Assembly (NCBI GenBank): GCA_016207265.1
Contig: JACQPZ010000156.1
Location: forward strand, 1 to 6,990
Length of the DNA stretch: 6,990 nucleotides
Direction: 5' to 3'
From: Candidatus Latescibacterota bacterium
GTDB lineage: Bacteria > Eisenbacteria > RBG-16-71-46 > SZUA-252
Part shown: in pieces, positions 1-6,522 of the stretch
How the letters are laid out: the number at the start of each line of letters is the position of its first letter
Numbering within the stretch: position 1 is the first letter of the stretch
The notes under the pieces: model-generated
Database searches by the model: none
Told to the model about the DNA's origin: nothing
What the model saw: only the letters and a program-made list of their open reading frames with translations
Program-made: the position numbers and the translations under genes

Positions 1-279
1 GCGCTCACCGAGCGGCTCGAGCAGGCGCTCGGCCGCTTCGAGGCGCGCGCCGTCACCGTCGCCGGGGGGTGCGCCTGCAACACCCTCCTCCGCCGCGAAA
101 CCGACCGCCTCGCCCAGGCGCGCGGAATCGCCGCCCGCTTCCCCTCGCCCAAGCTCTGCCGGGACAATGGGGCGATGATCGCCTGGGCGGGCCTTCTCGC
201 GCTCCGGCGCGGAGTTCGGACACCGTGGAGCACGACCGCGGTGGCCAATCTCGATACGCTCACGCCCCTCGGCGTCTGA
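1..279 (+). CDS. tsaD: tRNA N6-adenosine threonylcarbamoyltransferase TsaD, C-terminal part (5' end outside window)
   Basis: Only the last 92 residues are present, reading in frame 1 to TGA at 277-279. TsaD (the bacterial Kae1/YgjD protein) transfers the threonylcarbamoyl group from threonylcarbamoyl-AMP to A37 of ANN-decoding tRNAs, working in the cytoplasm with TsaB and TsaE. Two family motifs are visible: VAGGCACNTLLRRE near local residues 20-33, matching the usual VAGGVxANxxLRE segment, and LCRDNGAMIAWAG near 53-65, matching LCTDNGAMIAxAG, whose Asp helps bind the active-site metal. The Cys residues in VAGGCACN are slightly unusual (Val and Ala are typical). The C-terminus ends soon after the last motif, as expected for the family. 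It is on the same strand as the signalling genes but separated by 222 bases, so it is probably a separate transcription unit. The assignment rests on these two motifs; the N-terminal metal-binding histidines are not in view. Confidence 0.85.
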   Translation, partial: ALTERLEQALGRFEARAVTVAGGCACNTLLRRETDRLAQARGIAARFPSPKLCRDNGAMIAWAGLLALRRGVRTPWSTTAVANLDTLTPLGV

Positions 280-360
280 ATTCCACGCCGCACTCCGCTC
301 ACTGACCCGTCCGGCGCCCGCGGTCGTGCATTCTGCAATGCCCGCCGGCGCCCGGCCCTC

Positions 361-386
361 CGGCAGCCCCTCCCGGCAGCCCTCCC
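361..386. repeat. Two imperfect tandem copies of a 13-base C-rich unit
   Basis: CGGCAGCCC occurs at 361-369 and again at 374-382, a 13-base period, and the following bases are also similar (CTCC versus TCCC). The repeat lies in the gap upstream of the candidate promoter. It could be simple slippage or a binding site for a dimeric regulator; nothing in the sequence decides between these. Confidence 0.4.
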
Positions 387-401
387 CACACCCCAATCGG
401 C

Positions 402-430
402 TCAAGATCGGTCCTCCCGGCGCCGAATAA
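402..430 (+). promoter_or_regulatory. Weak candidate sigma-28-like promoter for the signalling operon
   Basis: TCAAGATC at 402-409 resembles the sigma-28/FliA -35 element TAAAGTTT at five of eight positions. GCCGAATAA at 422-430 resembles the -10 element GCCGATAA with one extra A. The spacer is 12 bases, against about 11 in the consensus. The match is imperfect and the consensus is taken from other bacteria, so this is a candidate only. No better sigma-70 -35/-10 pair was found in the gap. A transcript starting about seven bases further on would have a leader of roughly 60 bases that includes the hairpin and tandem 9-mer described separately. Confidence 0.22.
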
Positions 431-441
431 TTCCAAGAATG

Positions 442-484
442 GGGCCAAGTTCCGCCCTTCGCGCCCTTCGGTAGTGGAACGCCC
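442..484 (+). promoter_or_regulatory. Possible leader hairpin ending next to the Shine-Dalgarno, with a 9-base tandem repeat in its loop
   Basis: GGGC (442-445) and GTTCC (449-453) on the 5' side can pair with the continuous GGAACGCCC at 476-484, leaving a three-base bulge (446-448). The loop contains two exact adjacent copies of CGCCCTTCG (453-461 and 462-470). The 3' arm stops at 484, directly before the Shine-Dalgarno at 485-491. Folding could therefore affect ribosome access, or could just be a chance product of GC-rich sequence. No energy calculation was done. Confidence 0.3.
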
Positions 485-491
485 GGGGAGG
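485..491 (+). promoter_or_regulatory. Ribosome binding site that decides a TTG start
   Basis: GGGGAGG lies 10 bases before the TTG at 502. In that frame a TAG at 472-474 closes the reading frame upstream and there is no ATG or GTG between it and 502, so TTG 502 is the only start that keeps the whole receiver domain. A second purine-rich GGGAG at 494-498 is too close to the start to be the main site. Confidence 0.7.
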
Positions 492-501
492 TCGGGAGCG
501 C

Positions 502-1515
502 TTGAATCAGAACGCACAGCCGCCCGAAGCCGGCCGGATCCTCGTCATCGAGGATGATCCGAAGCTTCGATTCATCATCGCGCGCCAATTGAGCGACGCG
601 AAGGACGCGGCCTACGATGTGCGCACCGCCGAGGACGGCGTGCGCGGGCTCGAAGAGGTTCGCCGCGATCCGCCGGAGCTGATCCTGCTCGACGTCATGA
701 TGCCCGGGCTCGACGGCTACGAGGTGTGCCGCCAGCTCAAGGCGAGTCCGCTCACCTCGCGCATCCCGATCATCTTCCTCACCGCGAAGAGCACCTTCGA
801 AGACCGAATCCGCGGGCTCGAGCTCTATGCGGACGACTACATCACGAAGCCGTGGGCCCAGTCGGAGCTGATCTTCCGCGTGCGAAACCAGCTCAAGACC
901 CGGCGCGCGCAGCTTCAGTCGAACGCGCTCACGGGGCTCCCGGGGAACGTCCTGATCGAGACCGAGCTGACCCGCCGGATCGCGAGGGGCGAGAAGTTCG
1001 GGTTCCTCCACCTCGACCTCGATCACTTCAAGGCCTACAACGACTACTACGGCTACGCGCGCGGCGACGCCGTCATCCGGTTCCTCGCCGCCCTCCTTCA
1101 CGAGCAGATCGAGCGCTATGGACAGCCGGGCGATTTCATCGGGCACATCGGGGGCGACGATTTCGTCGTGATCACGGCCCCCGAGCGCGCCCACGTCATC
1201 GCGGAGGCGATCAAGGCGAACTTCGACACCCGGATCGGGAGCCTCTACGACGAGCAGGATCTCAAGCGCGGCTACATCACCGTTCTCTCGAGCCGGCAGG
1301 GCGGCGTCACGAACTTCGAGATGATGTCGATCACGGTCCTGGTCGTCACGAACGTGGGGCGCGACATCGTCCACGGCGCGCAGGTCAGCGACATCGCCAA
1401 GGAGCTCAAGAAGAAAGGAAAGGCGCAGCGCGGGAGCGTGGTCGTGCCGGACCGTCGCTCCGACGGCTCACCCGTCATGCCCGCGACCGACCAGGCCGAT
1501 CCGGAGGGGCGTTGA
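502..1515 (+). CDS. Response regulator: receiver domain fused to a GGDEF-family domain (GGDDF variant), probable c-di-GMP signalling output
   Basis: A 337-residue protein starting at TTG. The receiver domain covers about residues 11-130, with the acidic pair D18-D19, phosphoacceptor D64 in LLDVMMPGLDGYEVC, T94 and K116 in ITKPW, so it should accept phosphate from a histidine kinase. A GGDEF-family domain follows (about 140-320): LTGLPGN (143-149), the metal/substrate segment LDLDHFKAYNDYYGY (171-185) and GGDDF at 217-221. In active diguanylate cyclases the signature is GG(D/E)EF; here the fourth residue is Asp (D220), a conservative change at a catalytic position. Five residues before the signature, where the inhibitory RxxD site would lie, is QPGD (208-211), so product inhibition by that route is unlikely. 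The part after the signature (ELKKKGK, then a GSVV...DRR segment) follows a recognisable GGDEF subgroup rather than the classic PleD type. It could be a working, weak or substrate-sensing cyclase. It overlaps the next gene by four bases, and the two kinases downstream are its likely phosphodonors. Confidence 0.9.
   Translation: MNQNAQPPEAGRILVIEDDPKLRFIIARQLSDAKDAAYDVRTAEDGVRGLEEVRRDPPELILLDVMMPGLDGYEVCRQLKASPLTSRIPIIFLTAKSTFEDRIRGLELYADDYITKPWAQSELIFRVRNQLKTRRAQLQSNALTGLPGNVLIETELTRRIARGEKFGFLHLDLDHFKAYNDYYGYARGDAVIRFLAALLHEQIERYGQPGDFIGHIGGDDFVVITAPERAHVIAEAIKANFDTRIGSLYDEQDLKRGYITVLSSRQGGVTNFEMMSITVLVVTNVGRDIVHGAQVSDIAKELKKKGKAQRGSVVVPDRRSDGSPVMPATDQADPEGR
1503..1515 (+). promoter_or_regulatory. 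Coupled stop/start junction TTGA with overlapping ribosome binding site
   Basis: The receiver-GGDEF gene ends with TGA at 1513-1515, and TTG at 1512-1514 opens the kinase frame. GGAGGGG (1503-1509) precedes it at a short spacing. The kinase frame has no stop upstream until well inside the first gene, but that extension is Arg/Pro-rich and shows no domain, so TTG 1512 is preferred. The next candidate starts downstream would cut into the first GAF domain. Confidence 0.65.
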
Positions 1516-3959
1516 GCCCGCCGCGCGACACCGCACGCCCCGACGACCCGTCGGCCGGCCGCAGCCAGCCGTCGGCCTTTCGGCTTCTTCCCAGCCTCTC
1601 CAGCCTGAGCTTCGCGGTCCAGTCCGCGTTCGATCCCCAGAGACTTGTCGCCGCCGTGGCGGAGCACGTCCTCGAGCTCGCGCGCGCGGACCGCTTCGCA
1701 CTGCTCCTGCTCGACTATGAGACCGGCGAGCTGGACGGGGACCATTTCGCCCGCGGCGTGCGGGGGCCCGTCGCCCACGCGAGGGTGGCGCCGCGCCCGG
1801 GCGGATTCCTGGCTCACGTCCTCCGCCGCGAGACGTTGATCGTCGAGGATCCCCTCCGCTTCGAAGACCTGGAATGGAGGGAACTCCACTGGGAAGGCCC
1901 GCTGCCGCAGGCCATGGTCGGCGTGCCGATCATCGTCGGAACCTCGCTCCTCGGCATCGCGCTGCTCGGGTTCGACCGGCCGCTCAAGGCGAGCGCGAGG
2001 CGGCGCAGGGCGCTCCTCTTTCTCGCGGACCAGATCGGCCTCGCCGTCGACCGGATCCGTACGCGCGCCGAGCTGGAGCAGAAGGCCTCCCGGCTCGAGG
2101 AAGCCCAGGCCACGCTCCGCCGTGTCGACGAGATGAAGTCGGAGCTGATCTCGGTCGTGTCGCACGAGCTGAGGACGCCCCTCACGTCGATCAAGGCGTA
2201 CACGGAGACGCTTCTCGAAAACCAGGAGAATCCGTCGTTCACGCTGCAAGAGAAATTCCTGGGCATCATCAACGAGGAGTGCGACCGGCTCTCACGCATC
2301 GTGAACGACGTGCTCGATCTCAGCCGGATGGACTCCGGGAAGCGCCGCCTCAACGCGGAGCCGCTCTCCCTGAGCCGGATCCTCGACGAGGTCGTTCCGA
2401 CCGTGGAGCCGCAGCTCATTGCGAGACGCCTCTCGTTCGCGCGGGACCTGGCGCCGGCCCTGCCGGCGATCGAGGCGGACCCCGATCTCCTGAAGCAGGT
2501 GCTCGTGAACCTGATCAACAACGCGGCCAAGTTCTCCCCCGAGGAAACGCGCATCACGCTTCGTGCCGCCAGAGCCGGCGAGCGGATGCAGATCGTGGTC
2601 GAGGACCAGGGCGTCGGGATCCCGCCCGACAAGCTGGGGCGTGTCTTCGAGCGGTTCTATCGCGTGGAGGACGGCGGGACCCGGCGAGCGGGCGGAACCG
2701 GACTGGGGCTCGCCATCGTGAAGGGCGTCGTGGAGCTGCACGGCGGAACCATTCGCGTCGAGAGCGAGATGGGGAAGGGAAGCCGGTTCGTCGTCGAGCT
2801 GCCGCTCGTTCAGCACGGCTTCCGGAATCTCATGCTCTCGCTCGAGCCGTTCTTCGAGACGCCCGTGCTGCAAACGCTCCTTTCGAGCAGCGTCGAAATG
2901 GTCGCGGAGGTGATGGAGGCGAAGACCGTCTCGATCATGTTCTTCAACGAGGACGGCACCGAGCTTCTCGTCCGCGCGGCGCACGGACTCGACCCGGACA
3001 CGGTGGCCCGGGCCAGAGTGAAGACCGGCTCCTCGATCGCGGGATGGGTGGCCCAGACCGCCGAGAATCTTCTCGTGAACGACATCGAGAACGATCGGCG
3101 GTTCCGCAAGCTGAACCATCCCCAATACGAGACGAAATCCCTCCTGTGCGTCCCGCTCCGGATCTCGGGCGAGATCGTGGGGGTCGTGAACGTGAGCAAC
3201 AAGGCGACGGGGGTGGAATTCGATGCCGACGACCTGAATCTCCTCGTCGCGATCTCGAGGCGGGTCGGCACCGCCCTCGAGCGGGTGCGCTCGGCCGATC
3301 GGGCCGGCGACGTCCAGGTGACGCTGAACACGATCCGCACCGTCATCCGCGCGAAGCGGAGCCTCGCCCTGTGGAGCTCGCGCCGCGCCTTCAAGCTCGC
3401 GACCGACCTGGGCCGCAGGCTCGGGCTTCCCGTGGAGGAGCTGGAGGTCCTGGGGTACGTCGCCCGCGTCCACGACGTCGGGATGATCACCGCCGGAGAG
3501 GATCTGATCGCGAGCGCGCGGCGTTGGACGGAGCAGGAGCGCCAGCGGGTCGAAACGCATCCGCGCGACGGCGTGCGGCTGCTCCAGCCGATCGAGTTCG
3601 GCTCCCGCGTGAACGAGACGATCCTGTGCCACCACGAGCACTTCGACGGACACGGGTATCCGCGCGGGCTCGCCGGGGAGGAGATCCCGCTCGCTTCCCG
3701 CATCCTCGCCGTGGTCGACGCCTTCGAGGCGATGACGCTCGGTAGGCCCTACCGCGACTCGATCCCCCAGGCTGAAGCGATGGCGGAGCTCGACCGGTGC
3801 GCCGGCACCCAGTTCGATCCCAGGGTCGTCGCGGAGCTGCAGGCCCTCTTGTCGGAGCAGCGGGCGGGATCGGCGCCGGAGGCCGCGGCGTCGGGACGCG
3901 CCGCATCGGGACCCGCGGCCTCCGGGTCCGCGGACCGCCACCATGATTCCATCCGCTGA
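1512..3959 (+). CDS. Soluble hybrid histidine kinase: GAF / HisKA-HATPase / GAF / HD-GYP-like
   Basis: An 815-residue protein (TTG start) with no signal peptide or membrane segment, so probably cytoplasmic. Domains: GAF about 30-185; coiled linker about 185-208; HisKA with phosphoacceptor H218 in SHELRTPL (the ExxT arrangement fits a kinase that can also act as phosphatase); HATPase with N333/N337 in NLINNA, D365 in DQGVGIP and GTGLGLA at 395-401; second GAF about 456-594 with NK at 563-564; HD domain about 620-785. The HD part has H654-D655, H683 in THP, H707-H708-E709, GYP at 715-717, D736 and GRPYR, which is the HD-GYP layout. However the motif reads HDVGM, with Met658 where HD-GYP enzymes have Lys. 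A low-complexity tail ends the protein. Kinases normally end with HATPase or a receiver, so a GAF-HD tail is unusual. It may autophosphorylate on H218 and pass phosphate to the flanking receivers; hydrolysis of c-di-GMP is unproven. It overlaps the next gene, a paralogue, by 17 bases. Confidence 0.9.
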   Translation: MSPPRDTARPDDPSAGRSQPSAFRLLPSLSSLSFAVQSAFDPQRLVAAVAEHVLELARADRFALLLLDYETGELDGDHFARGVRGPVAHARVAPRPGGFLAHVLRRETLIVEDPLRFEDLEWRELHWEGPLPQAMVGVPIIVGTSLLGIALLGFDRPLKASARRRRALLFLADQIGLAVDRIRTRAELEQKASRLEEAQATLRRVDEMKSELISVVSHELRTPLTSIKAYTETLLENQENPSFTLQEKFLGIINEECDRLSRIVNDVLDLSRMDSGKRRLNAEPLSLSRILDEVVPTVEPQLIARRLSFARDLAPALPAIEADPDLLKQVLVNLINNAAKFSPEETRITLRAARAGERMQIVVEDQGVGIPPDKLGRVFERFYRVEDGGTRRAGGTGLGLAIVKGVVELHGGTIRVESEMGKGSRFVVELPLVQHGFRNLMLSLEPFFETPVLQTLLSSSVEMVAEVMEAKTVSIMFFNEDGTELLVRAAHGLDPDTVARARVKTGSSIAGWVAQTAENLLVNDIENDRRFRKLNHPQYETKSLLCVPLRISGEIVGVVNVSNKATGVEFDADDLNLLVAISRRVGTALERVRSADRAGDVQVTLNTIRTVIRAKRSLALWSSRRAFKLATDLGRRLGLPVEELEVLGYVARVHDVGMITAGEDLIASARRWTEQERQRVETHPRDGVRLLQPIEFGSRVNETILCHHEHFDGHGYPRGLAGEEIPLASRILAVVDAFEAMTLGRPYRDSIPQAEAMAELDRCAGTQFDPRVVAELQALLSEQRAGSAPEAAASGRAASGPAASGSADRHHDSIR
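3885..3929 (+). repeat. Three tandem 15-base units encoding AASG(R/P/S)
   Basis: In the kinase frame, 3885-3899, 3900-3914 and 3915-3929 encode AASGR, AASGP and AASGS in succession. Codons differ between units (for example TCG-GGA versus TCC-GGG), so the duplication is old or the peptide composition is selected. The repeat forms a flexible tail after the HD domain. It lies immediately before the start of the next gene, so it also supplies that gene's upstream region, which has no Shine-Dalgarno. Confidence 0.6.
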
Positions 3960-6522
3960 GCTGACCTGGGCCCTCGCGGCCTCGGTCCTCCTCATCATGG
4001 AGCAGGTGCGGCACCGCCGCGGGCTCCACCATGAGCTCAGGTCGCTTCGCGCCTCCTACGAGGCGGTCCTCATCCGGAACGAGGAGCTGACCCAGGCGAG
4101 CGACAAGATGGGGGACCTCTACCGCTATCAGCTCCTCACGAGCCGCAAGCGCGCGGCGAGGATCAAGAAGGTCCTCGAGATCGCGATGAGCATCAACTCG
4201 AATCTCTCGCTGGACAAAGTGCTCCACGAGATCGTCCATGCGGTCTCGGACGCGGTCGGGTTCCGGATCGTGCTCCTCCGCGTCCTGAACGACCGGACGC
4301 AGGCGTTCGAGGCGCGCGCCTTCGCGGGTCTGAACCGCGACGCGATCCGCAAGCTCGAAGAGCACAGCGTTCCGCGCGCGGAGTTCGAGAGCTGGCTCAA
4401 GGAGGAGTTCCGCCTGAGCCGCTCCTTCTTCATCAGCCACGAGAAGAAGTTCTGGGGCGAGGTGGACGAGGACGGCTACACCCCCGATCTGGGCGTCCGC
4501 AAGGAGGGGGAGTGGCACCAGGAGGACGTGCTGTTCGTGCCGCTCTACGCGAAGGACAACGCGGTGATCGGCTACGTCTCGGTGGACGATCCGGTGGACC
4601 GCAGGCTCCCGACGCGCGAGACGGTGGAGATGCTCGAGATCCTCGCGACCCACGCGGTCGTCGCCATCCAGAACGCGAGCCTCTACGAACGGCTGAACGA
4701 GAGCATGCGGCAGCTCGAGGAGGCGACGGAGCGGGCCGAGGAGCTGAACGACCTCAAGTCCTCCTTCGTGTCCACCGTCTCCCACGAGCTGCGAACCCCG
4801 CTCACCGCGATTCGCGCCTACGTCGAGGCGCTCCTCGAGCACGTGGGCTCGCCCAACGTGGACATGCAGCGCCAGTTCCTGGGCGTGATCGACGAGCAGA
4901 GCCTGAAGCTCCGCCGTCTCATCGACTCGGTTCTCGAGCTCAGCCAGCTCGAGTCGGGCCGGTTCCGCATGAGTCGCGAGCCGTTCAATCTCGCCGCCCT
5001 GACCGACGAGGTGGCGGATCTCCTCCGCACGATGGCGGAGCCGAAGCGGATCACGCTCCGGGTCGAGACCGCGGCTCCGGAGATCGTCGTCGAGGCGGAC
5101 CGGAATCTGATGAAGCGCGTGCTCTACAACCTCGGGTCGAACGCGATCAAGTTCACCCACGAGGGCGGCACGGTGACGATCCGGGCCGCCGCCGAGGGAC
5201 GCACGGTCCGCGTGAGGGTGGAGGACACCGGAATCGGCATTCCGAAGGAGGAGATCGAGCGGATCTTCGACAAGTTCTACCAGATCGACAGCTCCCTTTC
5301 CCGCGAGTATCCCGGCGTGGGCCTGGGGCTCACGGTCTCGAAGAGCATCGTCGAGTGGCACGGCGGCGAGATCCTCGCCGAGAGCGAGACGGGCGCGGGG
5401 TCGAGCTTCACGGTCGTGCTCCCCGCCACTCCGGCGGACGCGAGCGTCATCACGCACGCCGCGTGGACCCCCAGCCGGTCGGTCTCCGAGCACCTGACGC
5501 GCCTGACCGTCGAGATGGTCGCCGAGGTGATGAACGCGCGCACCGCCTCCTTGATGCTCGTGGACGAGGAGAATTCCGAGCTTTACATCCGCGCCGCGCG
5601 CGGGCTTCGCGAGGAGGTCGTGTGCGGGACGCGCATCAAGGTCGGCGACTCGGTCGCGGGCTGGGTCGCGAAGCACGGGCAGCCGCTTCTCGTCACGAAC
5701 ATCGAGGACGATCCGCGCTTCGGCCGGCCCAATCGCAATCAATACGAGACCAAGTCGCTCCTCTCGGTCCCGGTCAAGATCGACGGGCGCGTGGTCGGCG
5801 TGATCAACATCAACAACAAGATCTCCTGCACGCCCTTCACCGAGGACGATCGCGCGCTCCTTTCGTCGCTCGCCGACCGCGTGGCGCTCGCATGGCAGCG
5901 CGTCTCCGACCACGAGCGCGTTTCCGAACGGACCGAGGAGACCGCGAAGGCCCTCACCGCGATCATCGAGAACGCGCGCCGCAGCCGCCTGGGGCTCGGC
6001 TCGGGCTCCATGGCGGGCCGCGCGGTGGCGCTCGGGCGGAAGCTCGGGCTCGCCGAGAAGGACGTCGAGGCGCTCGCGTATGTGGCGAGCGTCCACGACG
6101 TGGGGATGTCGCAAATCGACCGGTCCGTGCTCAACGCGCCCGGACAGCTCGACGAGAAGGCCTGGGCCGAGGTGGCTCTCCACCCGGTTCGTTCCGCGGA
6201 GCTCGTGAAACCGATCGAGTTCCAGGGGCAAGTGACCGAAATCATCATGGCGCACCACGAGCGGATGGACGGACGCGGCTACCCGCGCGGGCTGAGGGGC
6301 GAGCAGATTCCGATCGGCGCCCGCATCATCGCGGCGCTCGACGCCTACGAGTCGATGACTTCGGGGAGGCCGTACCGTTCCGCGATGAGCCACGAGGATG
6401 CGCTCCGCGAGCTGAAGCGGTGCGCGGGGACGCAATTCGATCCGAGGGTCGTGGGGGCGTTCGCACAACTGTATGAACGGCAAGAGGATAGCAAGCTAGT
6501 TCGGACTAGAGAAGCCGCATAA
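3943..6522 (+). CDS. Possibly membrane-anchored hybrid histidine kinase: GAF / HisKA-HATPase / GAF / HD-GYP-like (paralogue of the preceding gene)
   Basis: An 859-residue protein. Residues 7-19 (LTWALAASVLLIM) are hydrophobic and followed by Arg/His-rich residues, suggesting a short membrane anchor or helix, then a probable coiled coil (about 20-65). Domains: GAF about 74-246; HisKA with H281 in SHELRTPL; HATPase with N396/N400 in NLGSNA, D428 in DTGIGIP and GVGLGLT at 458-464; second GAF about 517-660 with NK at 625-626; HD domain about 690-845 with H718-D719, H747 in LHP, H771-H772-E773, GYP at 779-781, D800 and GRPYR. As in the preceding gene, the HD motif is HDVGM (Met722 for Lys). The first GAF is longer than that of its neighbour, with an insert rich in charged and aromatic residues before VLFVPLY. 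ATG 3943 lies inside the upstream gene with no visible Shine-Dalgarno, so translation probably depends on coupling; ATG 3997 is a poorer alternative that removes the hydrophobic segment. The last dozen codons are AT-richer and use rare codons (CTA, ACT, AGA). Confidence 0.9.
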   Translation: MIPSAELTWALAASVLLIMEQVRHRRGLHHELRSLRASYEAVLIRNEELTQASDKMGDLYRYQLLTSRKRAARIKKVLEIAMSINSNLSLDKVLHEIVHAVSDAVGFRIVLLRVLNDRTQAFEARAFAGLNRDAIRKLEEHSVPRAEFESWLKEEFRLSRSFFISHEKKFWGEVDEDGYTPDLGVRKEGEWHQEDVLFVPLYAKDNAVIGYVSVDDPVDRRLPTRETVEMLEILATHAVVAIQNASLYERLNESMRQLEEATERAEELNDLKSSFVSTVSHELRTPLTAIRAYVEALLEHVGSPNVDMQRQFLGVIDEQSLKLRRLIDSVLELSQLESGRFRMSREPFNLAALTDEVADLLRTMAEPKRITLRVETAAPEIVVEADRNLMKRVLYNLGSNAIKFTHEGGTVTIRAAAEGRTVRVRVEDTGIGIPKEEIERIFDKFYQIDSSLSREYPGVGLGLTVSKSIVEWHGGEILAESETGAGSSFTVVLPATPADASVITHAAWTPSRSVSEHLTRLTVEMVAEVMNARTASLMLVDEENSELYIRAARGLREEVVCGTRIKVGDSVAGWVAKHGQPLLVTNIEDDPRFGRPNRNQYETKSLLSVPVKIDGRVVGVININNKISCTPFTEDDRALLSSLADRVALAWQRVSDHERVSERTEETAKALTAIIENARRSRLGLGSGSMAGRAVALGRKLGLAEKDVEALAYVASVHDVGMSQIDRSVLNAPGQLDEKAWAEVALHPVRSAELVKPIEFQGQVTEIIMAHHERMDGRGYPRGLRGEQIPIGARIIAALDAYESMTSGRPYRSAMSHEDALRELKRCAGTQFDPRVVGAFAQLYERQEDSKLVRTREAA

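Larger units (their letters stand above)
280..501. other. Intergenic region between tsaD and the signalling operon
   Basis: I see no convincing gene in these 222 bases. A minus-strand reading of about 72 codons (299-517) is rich in Gly and Arg, matches nothing I recognise and is treated as chance. The region holds C-rich direct repeats (361-386), a locally AT-richer patch around 425-440 that could be a promoter -10 region, a perfect 9-base tandem repeat (453-470) inside a possible hairpin (442-484), and the ribosome binding site of the next gene (485-491). No hairpin followed by a T-run is seen after tsaD, so the tsaD terminator, if it lies here, is not a classical intrinsic one. Confidence 0.6.

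Noticed and set aside
299..517. Small minus-strand open frame in the tsaD-operon gap
   Set aside because: It overlaps the start of the receiver-GGDEF gene, has a composition typical of translated GC-rich noncoding DNA and shows no recognisable feature.
726..1511. Upstream in-frame extension of the first kinase gene
   Set aside because: The reading frame is open but encodes Arg/Pro-rich sequence without domains and overlaps the whole receiver-GGDEF gene, which has clear motifs in its own frame. TTG 1512 with a nearby GGAGG is the better start.
1272..2632. Minus-strand open frames opposite the first gene pair
   Set aside because: Low-complexity Arg/Ser-rich or Arg/Glu-rich products with no motifs; these are expected chance frames in GC-rich coding DNA.
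1874..3745. Plus-strand 623-codon open frame shifted inside the first kinase gene (and a similar one at 4512-6476 in the second)
   Set aside because: Products are Arg/Ala/Gly/Pro-rich shadows of the kinase frames, which contain all the conserved histidine kinase, GAF and HD motifs.
3487..6483. Very long minus-strand open frame (998 codons) opposite the kinase genes
   Set aside because: It lies codon-for-codon opposite the second kinase gene. Antisense stops there require TTA, CTA or TCA sense codons, which this high-GC gene almost never uses; its upstream limit is set by the rare CTA at 6496-6498. The predicted protein is Arg/His/Leu-rich with no recognisable domain.
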